A stretch of DNA of 6,693 nucleotides, taken from contig CAZWXH010000099.1 of NCBI GenBank assembly GCA_964637725.1, positions 1-6,693 of the forward strand, in the 5' to 3' direction. Below the pieces are notes generated by a model. It did not search any database. It saw only the letters and a program-made list of their open reading frames with translations, and had not been told where the DNA came from. The translations under genes and the position numbers were made by a program. Below are positions 1 through 6,001 of the stretch, piece by piece. The first letter of the stretch is position 1. The number at the start of each line of letters is the position of its first letter. Origin of the DNA: CAZWXH01 sp964637725. GTDB taxonomy: Bacteria; Bacillota_I; Bacilli_A; Erysipelotrichales; Coprobacillaceae.

Positions 1-51
1 ATACGAGATGGAATGATGTGACTGGAGTTCAGACGTGTGCTCTTCCGATCT
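1..51 (+). other. Illumina P7/TruSeq adapter remnant (non-genomic)
   Basis: These bases are synthetic. Positions 1-9 (ATACGAGAT) are the end of the P7 flow-cell adapter, positions 10-17 (GGAATGAT) occupy the i7 index slot, and positions 18-51 match the 34-base TruSeq read-2 primer, which begins GTGACTGGAG and ends CTTCCGATCT. Genomic sequence starts at 52 without any gap. The stretch is therefore untrimmed adapter kept at a contig end. It should not be annotated biologically, and it explains why the neighbouring gene has no 3' end. Confidence 0.98.
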
Positions 52-969
52 AGCTTCACAAGTTGCAGTATTATAATAATTAAATCCGATAAAGTCAGGA
101 TGACCACTCTTTAGTGCTTCTTCATCACCTGGCGCGAATTCAGGAGTTGCGTCATGTTCTTCTAACCAAGCCCATACTAAATTATTATAAACACCATAAA
201 CTGCCATATCTAAATATAACCAGTTTCTAACAGCATTATAGTTTTGTGCAGCTAAATTATCTTCAGGTTTACAACTTGCTGGATATACAAGTGAAATATT
301 TGGTGCTGGACCAATTTTAGAACCAGGGATCATTTCATGACATAATGCCATTGCTTTTGCTTGAGCAACTAACATATGATGATTTTGTTGATAGATTTCT
401 TTTAATTCATTAGTACATCCTTCAGGAATAAATAAAGTTCCAATAACCGGACCTACTAAAGTTAACATATTTTGTTCATTAATAGTTAACCAATATTTAA
501 CTCTATCACCGTAGTTTTCATACATAACTTTCGCAAAGTTTAAGAACCAATCAACAGAATCAGGATTAGACCATGAACCACGTTTATCTAATGCTGCTGG
601 CATATCAAAGTGAAACATTGTTACCAATGGTTCAATTCCATATTTTAAACATTCATCAATAACATTGTTATAATATTCAATCCCTTTTGGATTAACAGCT
701 CCAGTTCCTTCTGGAAGAATTCTAGACCATGCGATAGAAAAACGATAAGTTTTAAATCCCATTTCTGCCATTAAAGCAATATCTTCTTTATATCTATGAT
801 ATTGATCTGCACAGACAGTTAATTCTGAAGTTCCTTCAGGTACTTTTTTAACATCTTGACATGATGGACCTTTTCCATCTTCTAAGTTAGCACCTTCAAC
901 TTGGTATGCTGATGTACTTGCTCCCCATAAGAAATCTTGAGGAAATGGTTTTAAATTTTTGTGTAACAT
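52..969 (-). CDS. Glycoside hydrolase family 1 (beta-glucosidase or 6-phospho-beta-glucosidase), 3'-truncated by contig end
   Basis: The first 306 residues of a GH1 (beta/alpha)8-barrel retaining beta-glycosidase are present. Visible motifs are the N-terminal GH1 signature FLWGASTSAYQVEG (residues 13-26), YRFSIAWSRILPEG (75-88), the HFDMP substrate-pocket strand (120-124), and WLTINEQN (160-167), in which Glu165 is the expected acid/base catalyst. The last readable residues are GFNYYNTATCEA (295-306). Family members usually have about 450-480 residues, so roughly a third is missing, including the nucleophile (ENG motif). The ATG at 969 follows an AAAGGAG Shine-Dalgarno (977-983) with 7-base spacing. 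No signal peptide is visible, so the enzyme should be cytoplasmic. That fits hydrolysis of imported, perhaps PTS-phosphorylated, beta-glucosides. The C-terminal loop that distinguishes phosphorylated from free substrates is lost, so specificity cannot be settled. No sugar transporter or BglG-type regulator is in view. Confidence 0.93.
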
Positions 970-1006
970 ATCTAATCTCCTTTGTTTTTTTTATACTTAC
1001 AAGCCC

Positions 1007-1035
1007 ATTATACATAAATTCAATGAATGAACTGA
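1007..1035 (-). promoter_or_regulatory. Probable promoter of the GH1 gene
   Basis: On the minus strand a perfect TATAAT (1007-1012) lies about 37 bases upstream of the GH1 start codon. The -35 hexamer at 17-base spacing (1030-1035, TCAGTT) is poor, which suggests help from an activator or a naturally weak promoter. A 16-bp palindrome abuts the -35 region. No catabolite-response element or BglG-type RNA antiterminator was recognised in the leader. Confidence 0.55.
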
Positions 1036-1050
1036 TTATTTCCAAATAAT
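1035..1050. promoter_or_regulatory. 16-bp palindrome ATTATTTCCAAATAAT, possible operator
   Basis: ATTATTT and AAATAAT form perfect 7-bp inverted arms around a CC centre. The site is immediately upstream of, and touching, the weak -35 region of the GH1 promoter, where an activator or repressor could bind. It is AT-rich and lacks a following T-run, so it is not a terminator. No known regulator motif was recognised, and chance symmetry in AT-rich DNA remains possible. Confidence 0.35.
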
Positions 1051-1070
1051 GAAAAACATTTTTATAAAAT

Positions 1071-1095
1071 GAAAAAACAGAATTTCTTCTGTTTT
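1071..1095 (-). terminator. Intrinsic terminator of the ABC-F gene
   Basis: Read on the minus strand, AAAACAGAA (from 1095 to 1087), loop GAAA (1086-1083) and TTCTGTTTT (1082-1074) make a perfect 9-bp hairpin with a GNRA-type tetraloop. The T-tract is six Ts in all (1077-1072), four inside the stem and two beyond it. The 5' arm overlaps the first two bases of the TAA stop codon (1096-1094). The stem is AT-rich, but its shape is classical. It separates ABC-F transcription from the downstream GH1 unit. Confidence 0.85.
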
Positions 1096-2953
1096 AATCT
1101 TGTAGCATTTCCCATTGTTCTAAAAGTTGTTCTAACTTTGTATTATATTCATTCATATCATTAATGATTTTGTTGTATTTTTGATAATCATTACAAATAT
1201 CTTCATCATGAATGAATTCATTACATTCACCAATCTTTGTTTCTAAATCAGATATTTCTTTTTCTATTTTCTTAACTTTATTTTGTTGTTTACGAATTTC
1301 AGCTTGATTTTGTTTATGAACATCATAAGACGTATTTTTAATCTTTTCTATTTTTGATTCTTCTTTTCTTATTAAGTAACTATTATAGTTTCCAGAATAT
1401 GTAATAGCATGATCTTTTGTCATTTCTACAACCTTTGAAGATAATTTATTAATAAAATATCGATCATGACTAATAAAAAGAATTGTTCCTTCAAAGGACA
1501 TTAAAGCATCTTCTAGGACTTCTTTTGATTCAATATCAAGATGGTTTGTAGGTTCATCTAGAATTAAAAAGTTACACCTTGATAATAAGAGTTTCATTAA
1601 AACAATACGACCACGCTCACCACCTGATAAAATATCAATACTTTTAAAAACATCTTCACCCTTAAATTGGAAAGAGGCACAAGCACTTCTAATCTCAGTA
1701 TTATTCATTTGTGGAAAAGTATCACTAATCTCTTGGAATATTGTTTTGTTTAAAGATAATGAAGAATGTTCTTGATCGTAGTAACCAATCATGACTTTAC
1801 TTCCAAGTTTTATCTTTCCACTATAAGGAGTATAGTCTTGAAGTAAGATATGAAACAATGTTGTCTTTCCTATTCCATTAGGACCAATCAAAGCCACTCT
1901 TTCTTGTTTTTTAACTTCAAAACTAATATTTTCAAATAAAGGCTTATCAAATCTCATGGCAAGATCTTTGACTTTTAAAACATCATAACCCGATTCAACA
2001 AGTGGTTGAAATTGAATTTTTATAGCTTGAGGTAAAGCATCAGGACGATCTATCTTTTCCATTTTAGCTAATGCTTTTTCTTTACTCTCAGCTCTTTTTA
2101 CTTGTTTTTCTTTATTAAATGATTTTAATAAATCAATGCTTTCTTGCATTCTTTTGATTTCTTTTTGATTATCAACATAATGTTTTAAATCAACATCACG
2201 ATTGTGTTTTTTTATTAAGGCATATTCTTGGTATGAACATTTATAGATTGTTGATTTACCATGTTCTATTTCAATAATTTGATTTGTGACTTGATCAATG
2301 AAGTATCTATCGTGGGAAACCATAATAATAGCATGTGGGTAATTCTTTAGATAACCTTCAAGCCATTCAATAGATTCTACATCAAGATGGTTTGTCGGTT
2401 CATCTAACAATAATAGAGTTGGTTTAAGTAATAAGAGCTTTCCTAATGCTATTCTTGTTTTCTGACCACCAGAAAGAATACCCATCGACATATCCCATGT
2501 TTCTTCATCAAAACCTAATCCTTTTAAAACACCTTTAATTTGGCTTTGATATGTATATCCACCATCTCTTTCAAATTCAAAAGTAATTTGATCATATTCT
2601 TTCATAATATCTTCTAATTCTAAAGAAGTGGACATCAGTTGTTCTAATTCTCTAATACGTTTTTCTTTTTTTATAAGGGGCGTAAAAACATCTAACAAAG
2701 CATCATAAATGTTCATTGTTAAATCTAAAGTATTATGTTGTGATAAATAACCGATAGTTGTGTCTTTGTTTTTAAAAATATCACCACTATCATAGCTTTC
2801 TTCATCACAAAGAATTTTTAATAGAGTTGTTTTTCCAGCACCATTGACACCAATAATCGCTAATTTATCATGTTCTTCAATTTTTAATGTTATATCTTTA
2901 AGTATATCATTTCCTTGAAATGATTTTTTTAAAGATGAGCAAGCAAGTATCAT
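1094..2953 (-). CDS. ABC-F family ATPase, YdiF-like (ribosome-associated translation factor)
   Basis: A 619-residue protein with two ABC ATPase domains and no transmembrane segments, typical of soluble ABC-F proteins that bind the ribosomal E site and act on stalled or slow ribosomes. Domain 1 shows Walker A GVNGAGKT (35-42), Q-loop YLSQ (69-72), signature LSGGQ (160-164), Walker B LLLLDEP with Glu185, and the H-switch His214. A charged linker (about 236-320) is the usual ABC-F P-site tRNA-interaction region. Domain 2 has GPNGIGKT (357-364), LSGGE (442-446), FLILDEP with Glu467, and His496. Residues 530-619 form a charged C-terminal coiled coil. The opening residues and the tail resemble Bacillus YdiF more than EttA or Uup. 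The ATG at 2953 is chosen over a TTG at 2998 and an ATG at 2980: it alone has a good ribosome site, and homology begins there with MILACSSLKKSF. A housekeeping role is likelier than antibiotic resistance, but a resistance role cannot be excluded from sequence alone. Confidence 0.95.
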   Translation of the reverse strand: MILACSSLKKSFQGNDILKDITLKIEEHDKLAIIGVNGAGKTTLLKILCDEESYDSGDIFKNKDTTIGYLSQHNTLDLTMNIYDALLDVFTPLIKKEKRIRELEQLMSTSLELEDIMKEYDQITFEFERDGGYTYQSQIKGVLKGLGFDEETWDMSMGILSGGQKTRIALGKLLLLKPTLLLLDEPTNHLDVESIEWLEGYLKNYPHAIIMVSHDRYFIDQVTNQIIEIEHGKSTIYKCSYQEYALIKKHNRDVDLKHYVDNQKEIKRMQESIDLLKSFNKEKQVKRAESKEKALAKMEKIDRPDALPQAIKIQFQPLVESGYDVLKVKDLAMRFDKPLFENISFEVKKQERVALIGPNGIGKTTLFHILLQDYTPYSGKIKLGSKVMIGYYDQEHSSLSLNKTIFQEISDTFPQMNNTEIRSACASFQFKGEDVFKSIDILSGGERGRIVLMKLLLSRCNFLILDEPTNHLDIESKEVLEDALMSFEGTILFISHDRYFINKLSSKVVEMTKDHAITYSGNYNSYLIRKEESKIEKIKNTSYDVHKQNQAEIRKQQNKVKKIEKEISDLETKIGECNEFIHDEDICNDYQKYNKIINDMNEYNTKLEQLLEQWEMLQD

Positions 2954-2956
2954 ATT

Positions 2957-2969
2957 TATCACCGTGATA
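2957..2969. promoter_or_regulatory. 13-bp dyad TATCACcGTGATA over the ABC-F start region
   Basis: Perfect 6-bp inverted arms surround one central base. The dyad lies between the ABC-F -10 box and its start codon, covering the Shine-Dalgarno and the expected transcription start. The one-base centre makes a full RNA hairpin unlikely, so a DNA operator is the more plausible reading. Coincidence is possible. Confidence 0.3.
2958..2963 (-). promoter_or_regulatory. Ribosome binding site GGTGAT that fixes the ABC-F start
   Basis: On the minus strand GGTGAT pairs with the AUCACC part of the 16S 3' end rather than with the usual CCUCC core. It lies 4 bases before the ATG at 2953, which is the right register for that part of the anti-Shine-Dalgarno. 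The TTG at 2998 lies within a probable -35 box, and neither it nor the ATG at 2980 has a comparable site. Confidence 0.6.
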
Positions 2970-2970
2970 T

Positions 2971-2998
2971 ATTGTAACATATTTATAGAGACAATCAA
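2971..2998 (-). promoter_or_regulatory. Probable promoter of the ABC-F gene
   Basis: On the minus strand a TTGATT -35 (2993-2998), a 16-base spacer and a TACAAT -10 (2971-2976) preceded by an extended TGT element make a good sigma-A-type promoter. The leader would be only about 11 bases, barely holding the ribosome site. A second possible -10, TATAAA (2982-2987), would give a leader of about 22 bases. Either way there is no room for the attenuator leader seen upstream of some ABC-F resistance genes. Confidence 0.55.
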
Positions 2999-3024
2999 AG
3001 TTGATTAATTTAGTAAATTTGATG

Positions 3025-3053
3025 TTGAATGTTTATACACATTCTTGTATAAT
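3025..3053 (+). promoter_or_regulatory. Promoter of the aconitase-IDH-GntR operon
   Basis: TTGAAT (3025-3030), an exact 17-base spacer and a perfect TATAAT (3048-3053) form a near-consensus sigma-A promoter. Transcription should start near 3060, about 23 bases before the aconitase ATG. Its -35 is 26 bases from the -35 of the divergent ABC-F promoter. A promoter this strong, overlapped by a palindrome, suggests control by repression. Confidence 0.8.
3027..3044. promoter_or_regulatory. 18-bp inverted repeat GAATGTttatacACATTC in the promoter spacer
   Basis: Perfect 6-bp arms flank a 6-base centre. The repeat lies almost wholly between the -35 and -10 boxes of the operon promoter, where a bound protein would exclude RNA polymerase. 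Its core partly resembles the TTGTATACAA site downstream. It may be a second operator, possibly for a different regulator, or a chance symmetry. Confidence 0.3.
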
Positions 3054-3063
3054 TGTATACAAT
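3052..3063. promoter_or_regulatory. Putative GntR/FCD operator ATTGTATACAAT
   Basis: A perfect 12-bp palindrome overlaps the last bases of the -10 box and the expected transcription start of the operon. The core TTGTATACAA fits the TNGT-NN-ACNA type recognised by FadR-subfamily GntR regulators, and the third gene of the operon encodes one. A TTGTATA direct repeat (3045-3051 and 3053-3059) extends the similarity into the -10 box. Binding here would block initiation. Assignment to this particular regulator is inference from motif and context. Confidence 0.6.
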
Positions 3064-3066
3064 AGT

Positions 3067-3074
3067 AGAAAGGG
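3067..3074 (+). promoter_or_regulatory. Ribosome binding site AGAAAGGG of the aconitase gene
   Basis: AGAAAGGG matches the 5' part of the canonical Shine-Dalgarno and lies 8 bases before the ATG at 3083. It decides the start: an in-frame TTG at 3053 lies within the -10/operator region, upstream of the likely transcription start, and so cannot be used. Confidence 0.75.
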
Positions 3075-3082
3075 TGGATATT

Positions 3083-4996
3083 ATGAACTTAGCATATCAG
3101 ATTTTAAATTCTAAATTAAAAGCAGGAAAACTTGTTCCAGGGGAACAAATTTGTATACAGATAGATCAAACATTAACGCAGGATTCTACCGGGACAATGG
3201 CGTATTTACAACTAGAGGCAATGGAGGTTGGTCATGTTGCAGTAGAAAAGGCAGTGGCATATATTGATCATAACATGTTACAAACAGGTTTTGAAAATAT
3301 GGATGATCATGAGTTTATTAGGAGTGTTGCGAAAAAGCATGGCATTACTTTTTCGAAGCCTGGGAATGGTGTTTGTCATCAACTTCAGTTAGAGAACTTT
3401 TCAAAACCAGGTCAAACTCTTGTTGGGAGTGATTCTCATACACCAACTTGTGGAGCGATGGGGATGATTGCGATTGGAGCAGGCGGTTTGGATGTTGCAG
3501 TAGCAATGGCGACAGGAAAGTATTATTTACAATGTCCTTCAGTAATTCAAGTTAATCTTACTGGTATAAAGGCACCTTGGGTGAGTGCCAAAGATATTAT
3601 CTTAAAGGTTTTACAAGAGTTAAGTGTTAAGGGTGGCGTTAATAAGATTGTTGAATATACAGGTGATGGGGTTGCTTCTTTATCATTAACAGATCGCGCA
3701 ACGATTTGTAATATGGGGGCTGAACTAGGAGCAACAACGTCTGTTTTCCCTACCGATGAAAAGACTTTAGAATACTTAAAACAACAAGGCAGAGAAAATG
3801 ACTATATTGAAATGAAGGCGGATGATGATGCAACTTATGATCAACGTTTAGACATTGATTTATCTTCACTTGTTTGTATGGTCGCAAAACCACATAGTCC
3901 TGATGCTGTTGTTGAAGCGAGTGAATTAGAAGGGATGCATATTAATCAAGTCGTGATTGGTTCATGTACAAATTCTTCATTTGCGGATATGATGCGTGCT
4001 GCTAAAATATTAAAAGGAAGAAAAGTGGCTGAACATGTTTCGTTAGTTATAGCACCAGGTTCTTCAAGTATTCTAGCAATGTTATCAGAAAATGGAGCGT
4101 TGTCTGATATGATTCATGCGGGAGCACGTATTCTAGAGTGTGGTTGTGGACCTTGTATCGGGATGGGGCAAGCACCTTTATCAAAGGGAGTTTCTTTAAG
4201 AACAATTAATCGTAATTTTAAAGGTCGTTCTGGAACTAATGATGCTGGAGTTTATCTTGTTTCACCTGAAATTGCTGCCTTGTCAGCAATAAAAGGATGT
4301 TTCTCTAGTCAATTTGAAGACGATATGTATTTAAGTGATGTGCCAAGTACACCATTTATAAAGAATGCAAACTTCTTTATTGATGAATATGATGAAGATA
4401 CGAAAGTATATATGGGACCTAATATTAAACCAGTTCCTAGAGGTGAGAAACTGACTAATGAAATAAAAGGGAAAATGGTTTTAAAAGTTGGTGATAATAT
4501 CTCTACTGATCATATCGTACCATCTGATTCAAAGTTATTGCCATATCGTTCTAATGTTCCACATCTTGCAAAATATTCTTTTTGTAAAGTAGATGATCAA
4601 TTTTATAATAGAGCAATTGCCAGTAATGGTGGTTTCATAGTTGGTGGTGATAATTATGGACAAGGTTCTTCAAGAGAACATGCGGCATTGGTTCCTAATT
4701 ATCTCAAGATTAAAGTTGTCTTTGCGTTATCATTTGCGAGAATTCATAGATCGAATTTGATTAATAATGGAATTTTACCTTTAGTTATTGATAAACAAGG
4801 ATATGATTTCTTTAACGGCCAAGATGAATATATTTTATTAGATGTAAAAAAAGCTGTTGAAAATAATACGAATGTAACTGTTGAAAATATGAAAACAAAA
4901 GAAAAAATAATCGTTGAATTATCATTATCTTCAAGAGAGAAGATTATGATCTTAGAAGGTGGATTATTAAATGCGATAAAAGGAGGTGCGTTTTAA
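3083..4996 (+). CDS. Aconitate hydratase, fused single-chain Aquifex/LeuC-LeuD-like type
   Basis: A 637-residue [4Fe-4S] hydro-lyase expected to isomerise citrate and isocitrate through cis-aconitate in the cytoplasm. The large catalytic part (about 1-440) has SDSHTPTCG (116-124) with the active-site Asp-His pair. Cluster cysteines are Cys295 (GSCTNSS) and Cys355/Cys358 (CGPCIG), and substrate arginines are Arg377 and Arg382 in NRNFKGR. The swivel domain (about 465-637) has ISTDHIVP (473-480), a YRSN loop whose Arg489 matches the aconitase carboxylate-binding arginine, and QGSSREHAA (527-535). It is much shorter than AcnA/IRP1 (about 890) and joins the two isopropylmalate-isomerase-like parts in one chain, as in the putative Aquifex-type aconitases. 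The next gene, an isocitrate dehydrogenase, supports aconitase over homoaconitase or isopropylmalate isomerase. An extra Cys353 lies beside the cluster ligands. Its stop overlaps the next start. Confidence 0.93.
   Translation: MNLAYQILNSKLKAGKLVPGEQICIQIDQTLTQDSTGTMAYLQLEAMEVGHVAVEKAVAYIDHNMLQTGFENMDDHEFIRSVAKKHGITFSKPGNGVCHQLQLENFSKPGQTLVGSDSHTPTCGAMGMIAIGAGGLDVAVAMATGKYYLQCPSVIQVNLTGIKAPWVSAKDIILKVLQELSVKGGVNKIVEYTGDGVASLSLTDRATICNMGAELGATTSVFPTDEKTLEYLKQQGRENDYIEMKADDDATYDQRLDIDLSSLVCMVAKPHSPDAVVEASELEGMHINQVVIGSCTNSSFADMMRAAKILKGRKVAEHVSLVIAPGSSSILAMLSENGALSDMIHAGARILECGCGPCIGMGQAPLSKGVSLRTINRNFKGRSGTNDAGVYLVSPEIAALSAIKGCFSSQFEDDMYLSDVPSTPFIKNANFFIDEYDEDTKVYMGPNIKPVPRGEKLTNEIKGKMVLKVGDNISTDHIVPSDSKLLPYRSNVPHLAKYSFCKVDDQFYNRAIASNGGFIVGGDNYGQGSSREHAALVPNYLKIKVVFALSFARIHRSNLINNGILPLVIDKQGYDFFNGQDEYILLDVKKAVENNTNVTVENMKTKEKIIVELSLSSREKIMILEGGLLNAIKGGAF
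3151..3160. promoter_or_regulatory. Second GntR-like site TTGTATACAG inside the aconitase gene
   Basis: This site matches the promoter palindrome TTGTATACAA at 9 of 10 positions. Its centre is 98 bp downstream of the first centre, at codons 23-26 (Ile-Cys-Ile-Gln). By eye, GTATAC occurs nowhere else in the window. A repressor bound to both sites could loop the DNA or block elongating polymerase. The codons alone could also explain the match. Confidence 0.4.
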
Positions 4997-4998
4997 TG
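4981..4998 (+). promoter_or_regulatory. Embedded ribosome site and TAATG stop-start overlap
   Basis: AGGAGGTG (4981-4988) lies within the last codons of the aconitase gene, in the Lys-Gly-Gly stretch of its tail. It is 9 bases (from AGGAGG) upstream of the isocitrate dehydrogenase ATG (4996-4998), which shares one base with the aconitase TAA. This arrangement supports translational coupling and balanced synthesis of the two enzymes. Confidence 0.85.
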
Positions 4999-5988
4999 AA
5001 AGCTGTTTTAATACCAGGGGATGGAATTGGGCCGGAGATTTCAAAAAGTGTAGAAATGATTACGAAGGCTATGAAAGTAGATATTGAATGGGTGACTTAT
5101 CTTGCTGGAGCAGAATATGCTCAAAAAACAAAGGAAGTATTTGAACCAGGTTTAGTAGATGCAATCAAAGAATATAAATGGGCTTTAAAAGGTCCTACAG
5201 CAACACCTATTGGGACTGGTTTTAGAAGTGTGAATGTCGCTTTAAGACAACAATTTAAAACTTATGCTAATGTCCGTCCGATTCTTTCTTTTAAAGGAAT
5301 TAAATCAAGATACGAAGATATTGATTTGGTTATGATAAGAGAGAATACAGAGGATTTATATAAAGGTATTGAATATATGGTGACTCCTGATATTGCTAAT
5401 GGAGTTAAGTTAATTACGAGAGATGCTAGTCTTAAGATTTGTCGTTATGCATTTGAATATGCTAAAAATAATAATCGAAAAAAAGTAACTGCAATTCATA
5501 AAGCGAACATTATGAAATATACTGATGGATTATTCTTAGAAGCCTTTAGAGAAGTCGCAAAAGATTATCCGTCAATTGAACCACAAGAAGTTATCATCGA
5601 TAATATGTGTATGCAGTTAGTTATGAGACCTGAAACATTTGATGTTTTGGTTGCACCTAATTTATATGGTGATATCGTATCAGATTTATGTGCGGGATTA
5701 GTTGGTGGATTAGGATTTGCGCCAAGTGGAAATATTGGTGATGAGTATAAAATATATGAGGCAGTACATGGTAGTGCCCCTGATATTGCAGGAAAGAACA
5801 TTGCCAATCCAAGTGCCCTATTATTGGCATTTGCTTTAATGTTAGAAGCCCTCGGTCAATTAGAGAAAGCTAATCAATTAAGAATGGCTTTATCTAAAGT
5901 TGTTGCTGAAGCAAAGTTCACAACACCAGATATTGGTGGACAATCTTCTACAACTGAATTTACTCAAGCAATTATAGAAAAATTATAG
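4996..5988 (+). CDS. icd: NAD-dependent isocitrate dehydrogenase
   Basis: A 330-residue member of the isocitrate/isopropylmalate dehydrogenase family, expected to oxidise and decarboxylate isocitrate to 2-oxoglutarate. The isocitrate-binding motif RSVNVALRQ (77-85) aligns Ser78 and Asn80 with E. coli Ser113 and Asn115, and Arg84, Arg94 and Arg115 with Arg119, Arg129 and Arg153. Tyr122 and Lys169 match the catalytic Tyr160 and Lys230. Asp202, Asp226 and Asp230 match the metal ligands. Coenzyme choice is readable: HGSAPDIAG (258-266) has Asp263-Ile264 where NADP enzymes have Lys344-Tyr345, which is the known NAD-type signature. The Ser-x-Asn pair argues against isopropylmalate dehydrogenase. 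Homoisocitrate dehydrogenase is less likely given the aconitase next door. The length is typical of the short NAD-type enzymes rather than the roughly 416-residue E. coli type. The stop at 5988 is followed at once by the ribosome site of the next gene. Confidence 0.92.
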   Translation: MKAVLIPGDGIGPEISKSVEMITKAMKVDIEWVTYLAGAEYAQKTKEVFEPGLVDAIKEYKWALKGPTATPIGTGFRSVNVALRQQFKTYANVRPILSFKGIKSRYEDIDLVMIRENTEDLYKGIEYMVTPDIANGVKLITRDASLKICRYAFEYAKNNNRKKVTAIHKANIMKYTDGLFLEAFREVAKDYPSIEPQEVIIDNMCMQLVMRPETFDVLVAPNLYGDIVSDLCAGLVGGLGFAPSGNIGDEYKIYEAVHGSAPDIAGKNIANPSALLLAFALMLEALGQLEKANQLRMALSKVVAEAKFTTPDIGGQSSTTEFTQAIIEKL

Positions 5989-6001
5989 AGGAGGAATAAA
6001 T

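Noticed and set aside
970..1070. BglG/LicT-type antiterminator, riboswitch or cre site upstream of the GH1 gene
   Set aside because: No recognisable RNA antiterminator with an overlapping terminator and no cre consensus was found. The only hairpin terminator here belongs to the upstream ABC-F gene.
2954..2998. A longer ABC-F reading frame starting at TTG 2998 or ATG 2980
   Set aside because: The TTG lies in a probable -35 box and neither start has a ribosome site. The added residues show no family similarity, whereas the ATG at 2953 begins exactly where YdiF-like proteins begin.
3053..3082. A 10-residue N-terminal extension of aconitase from TTG 3053
   Set aside because: This TTG overlaps the -10 box and the palindrome and lies upstream of the expected transcription start. 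The ATG at 3083 has a well-placed AGAAAGGG.
5565..5807. Minus-strand open frame opposite the isocitrate dehydrogenase gene
   Set aside because: It lies wholly inside a well-supported gene, has no domain signature or plausible promoter, and looks like a by-product of the codon composition opposite.
3083..5988. Reading the enzyme pair as homoaconitase plus homoisocitrate dehydrogenase (lysine pathway) or as leucine-pathway LeuCD plus LeuB
   Set aside because: The aconitase-type Arg489 loop and the IDH Ser-x-Asn isocitrate motif favour citrate/isocitrate chemistry, and no lysine or leucine biosynthesis genes are adjacent. Biochemical proof is lacking.
5971..5988. Direct repeat ATTATAG at the end of the isocitrate dehydrogenase gene
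   Set aside because: Two short AT-rich copies encoding the C-terminal residues; no sign of slippage, an attachment site or regulation.
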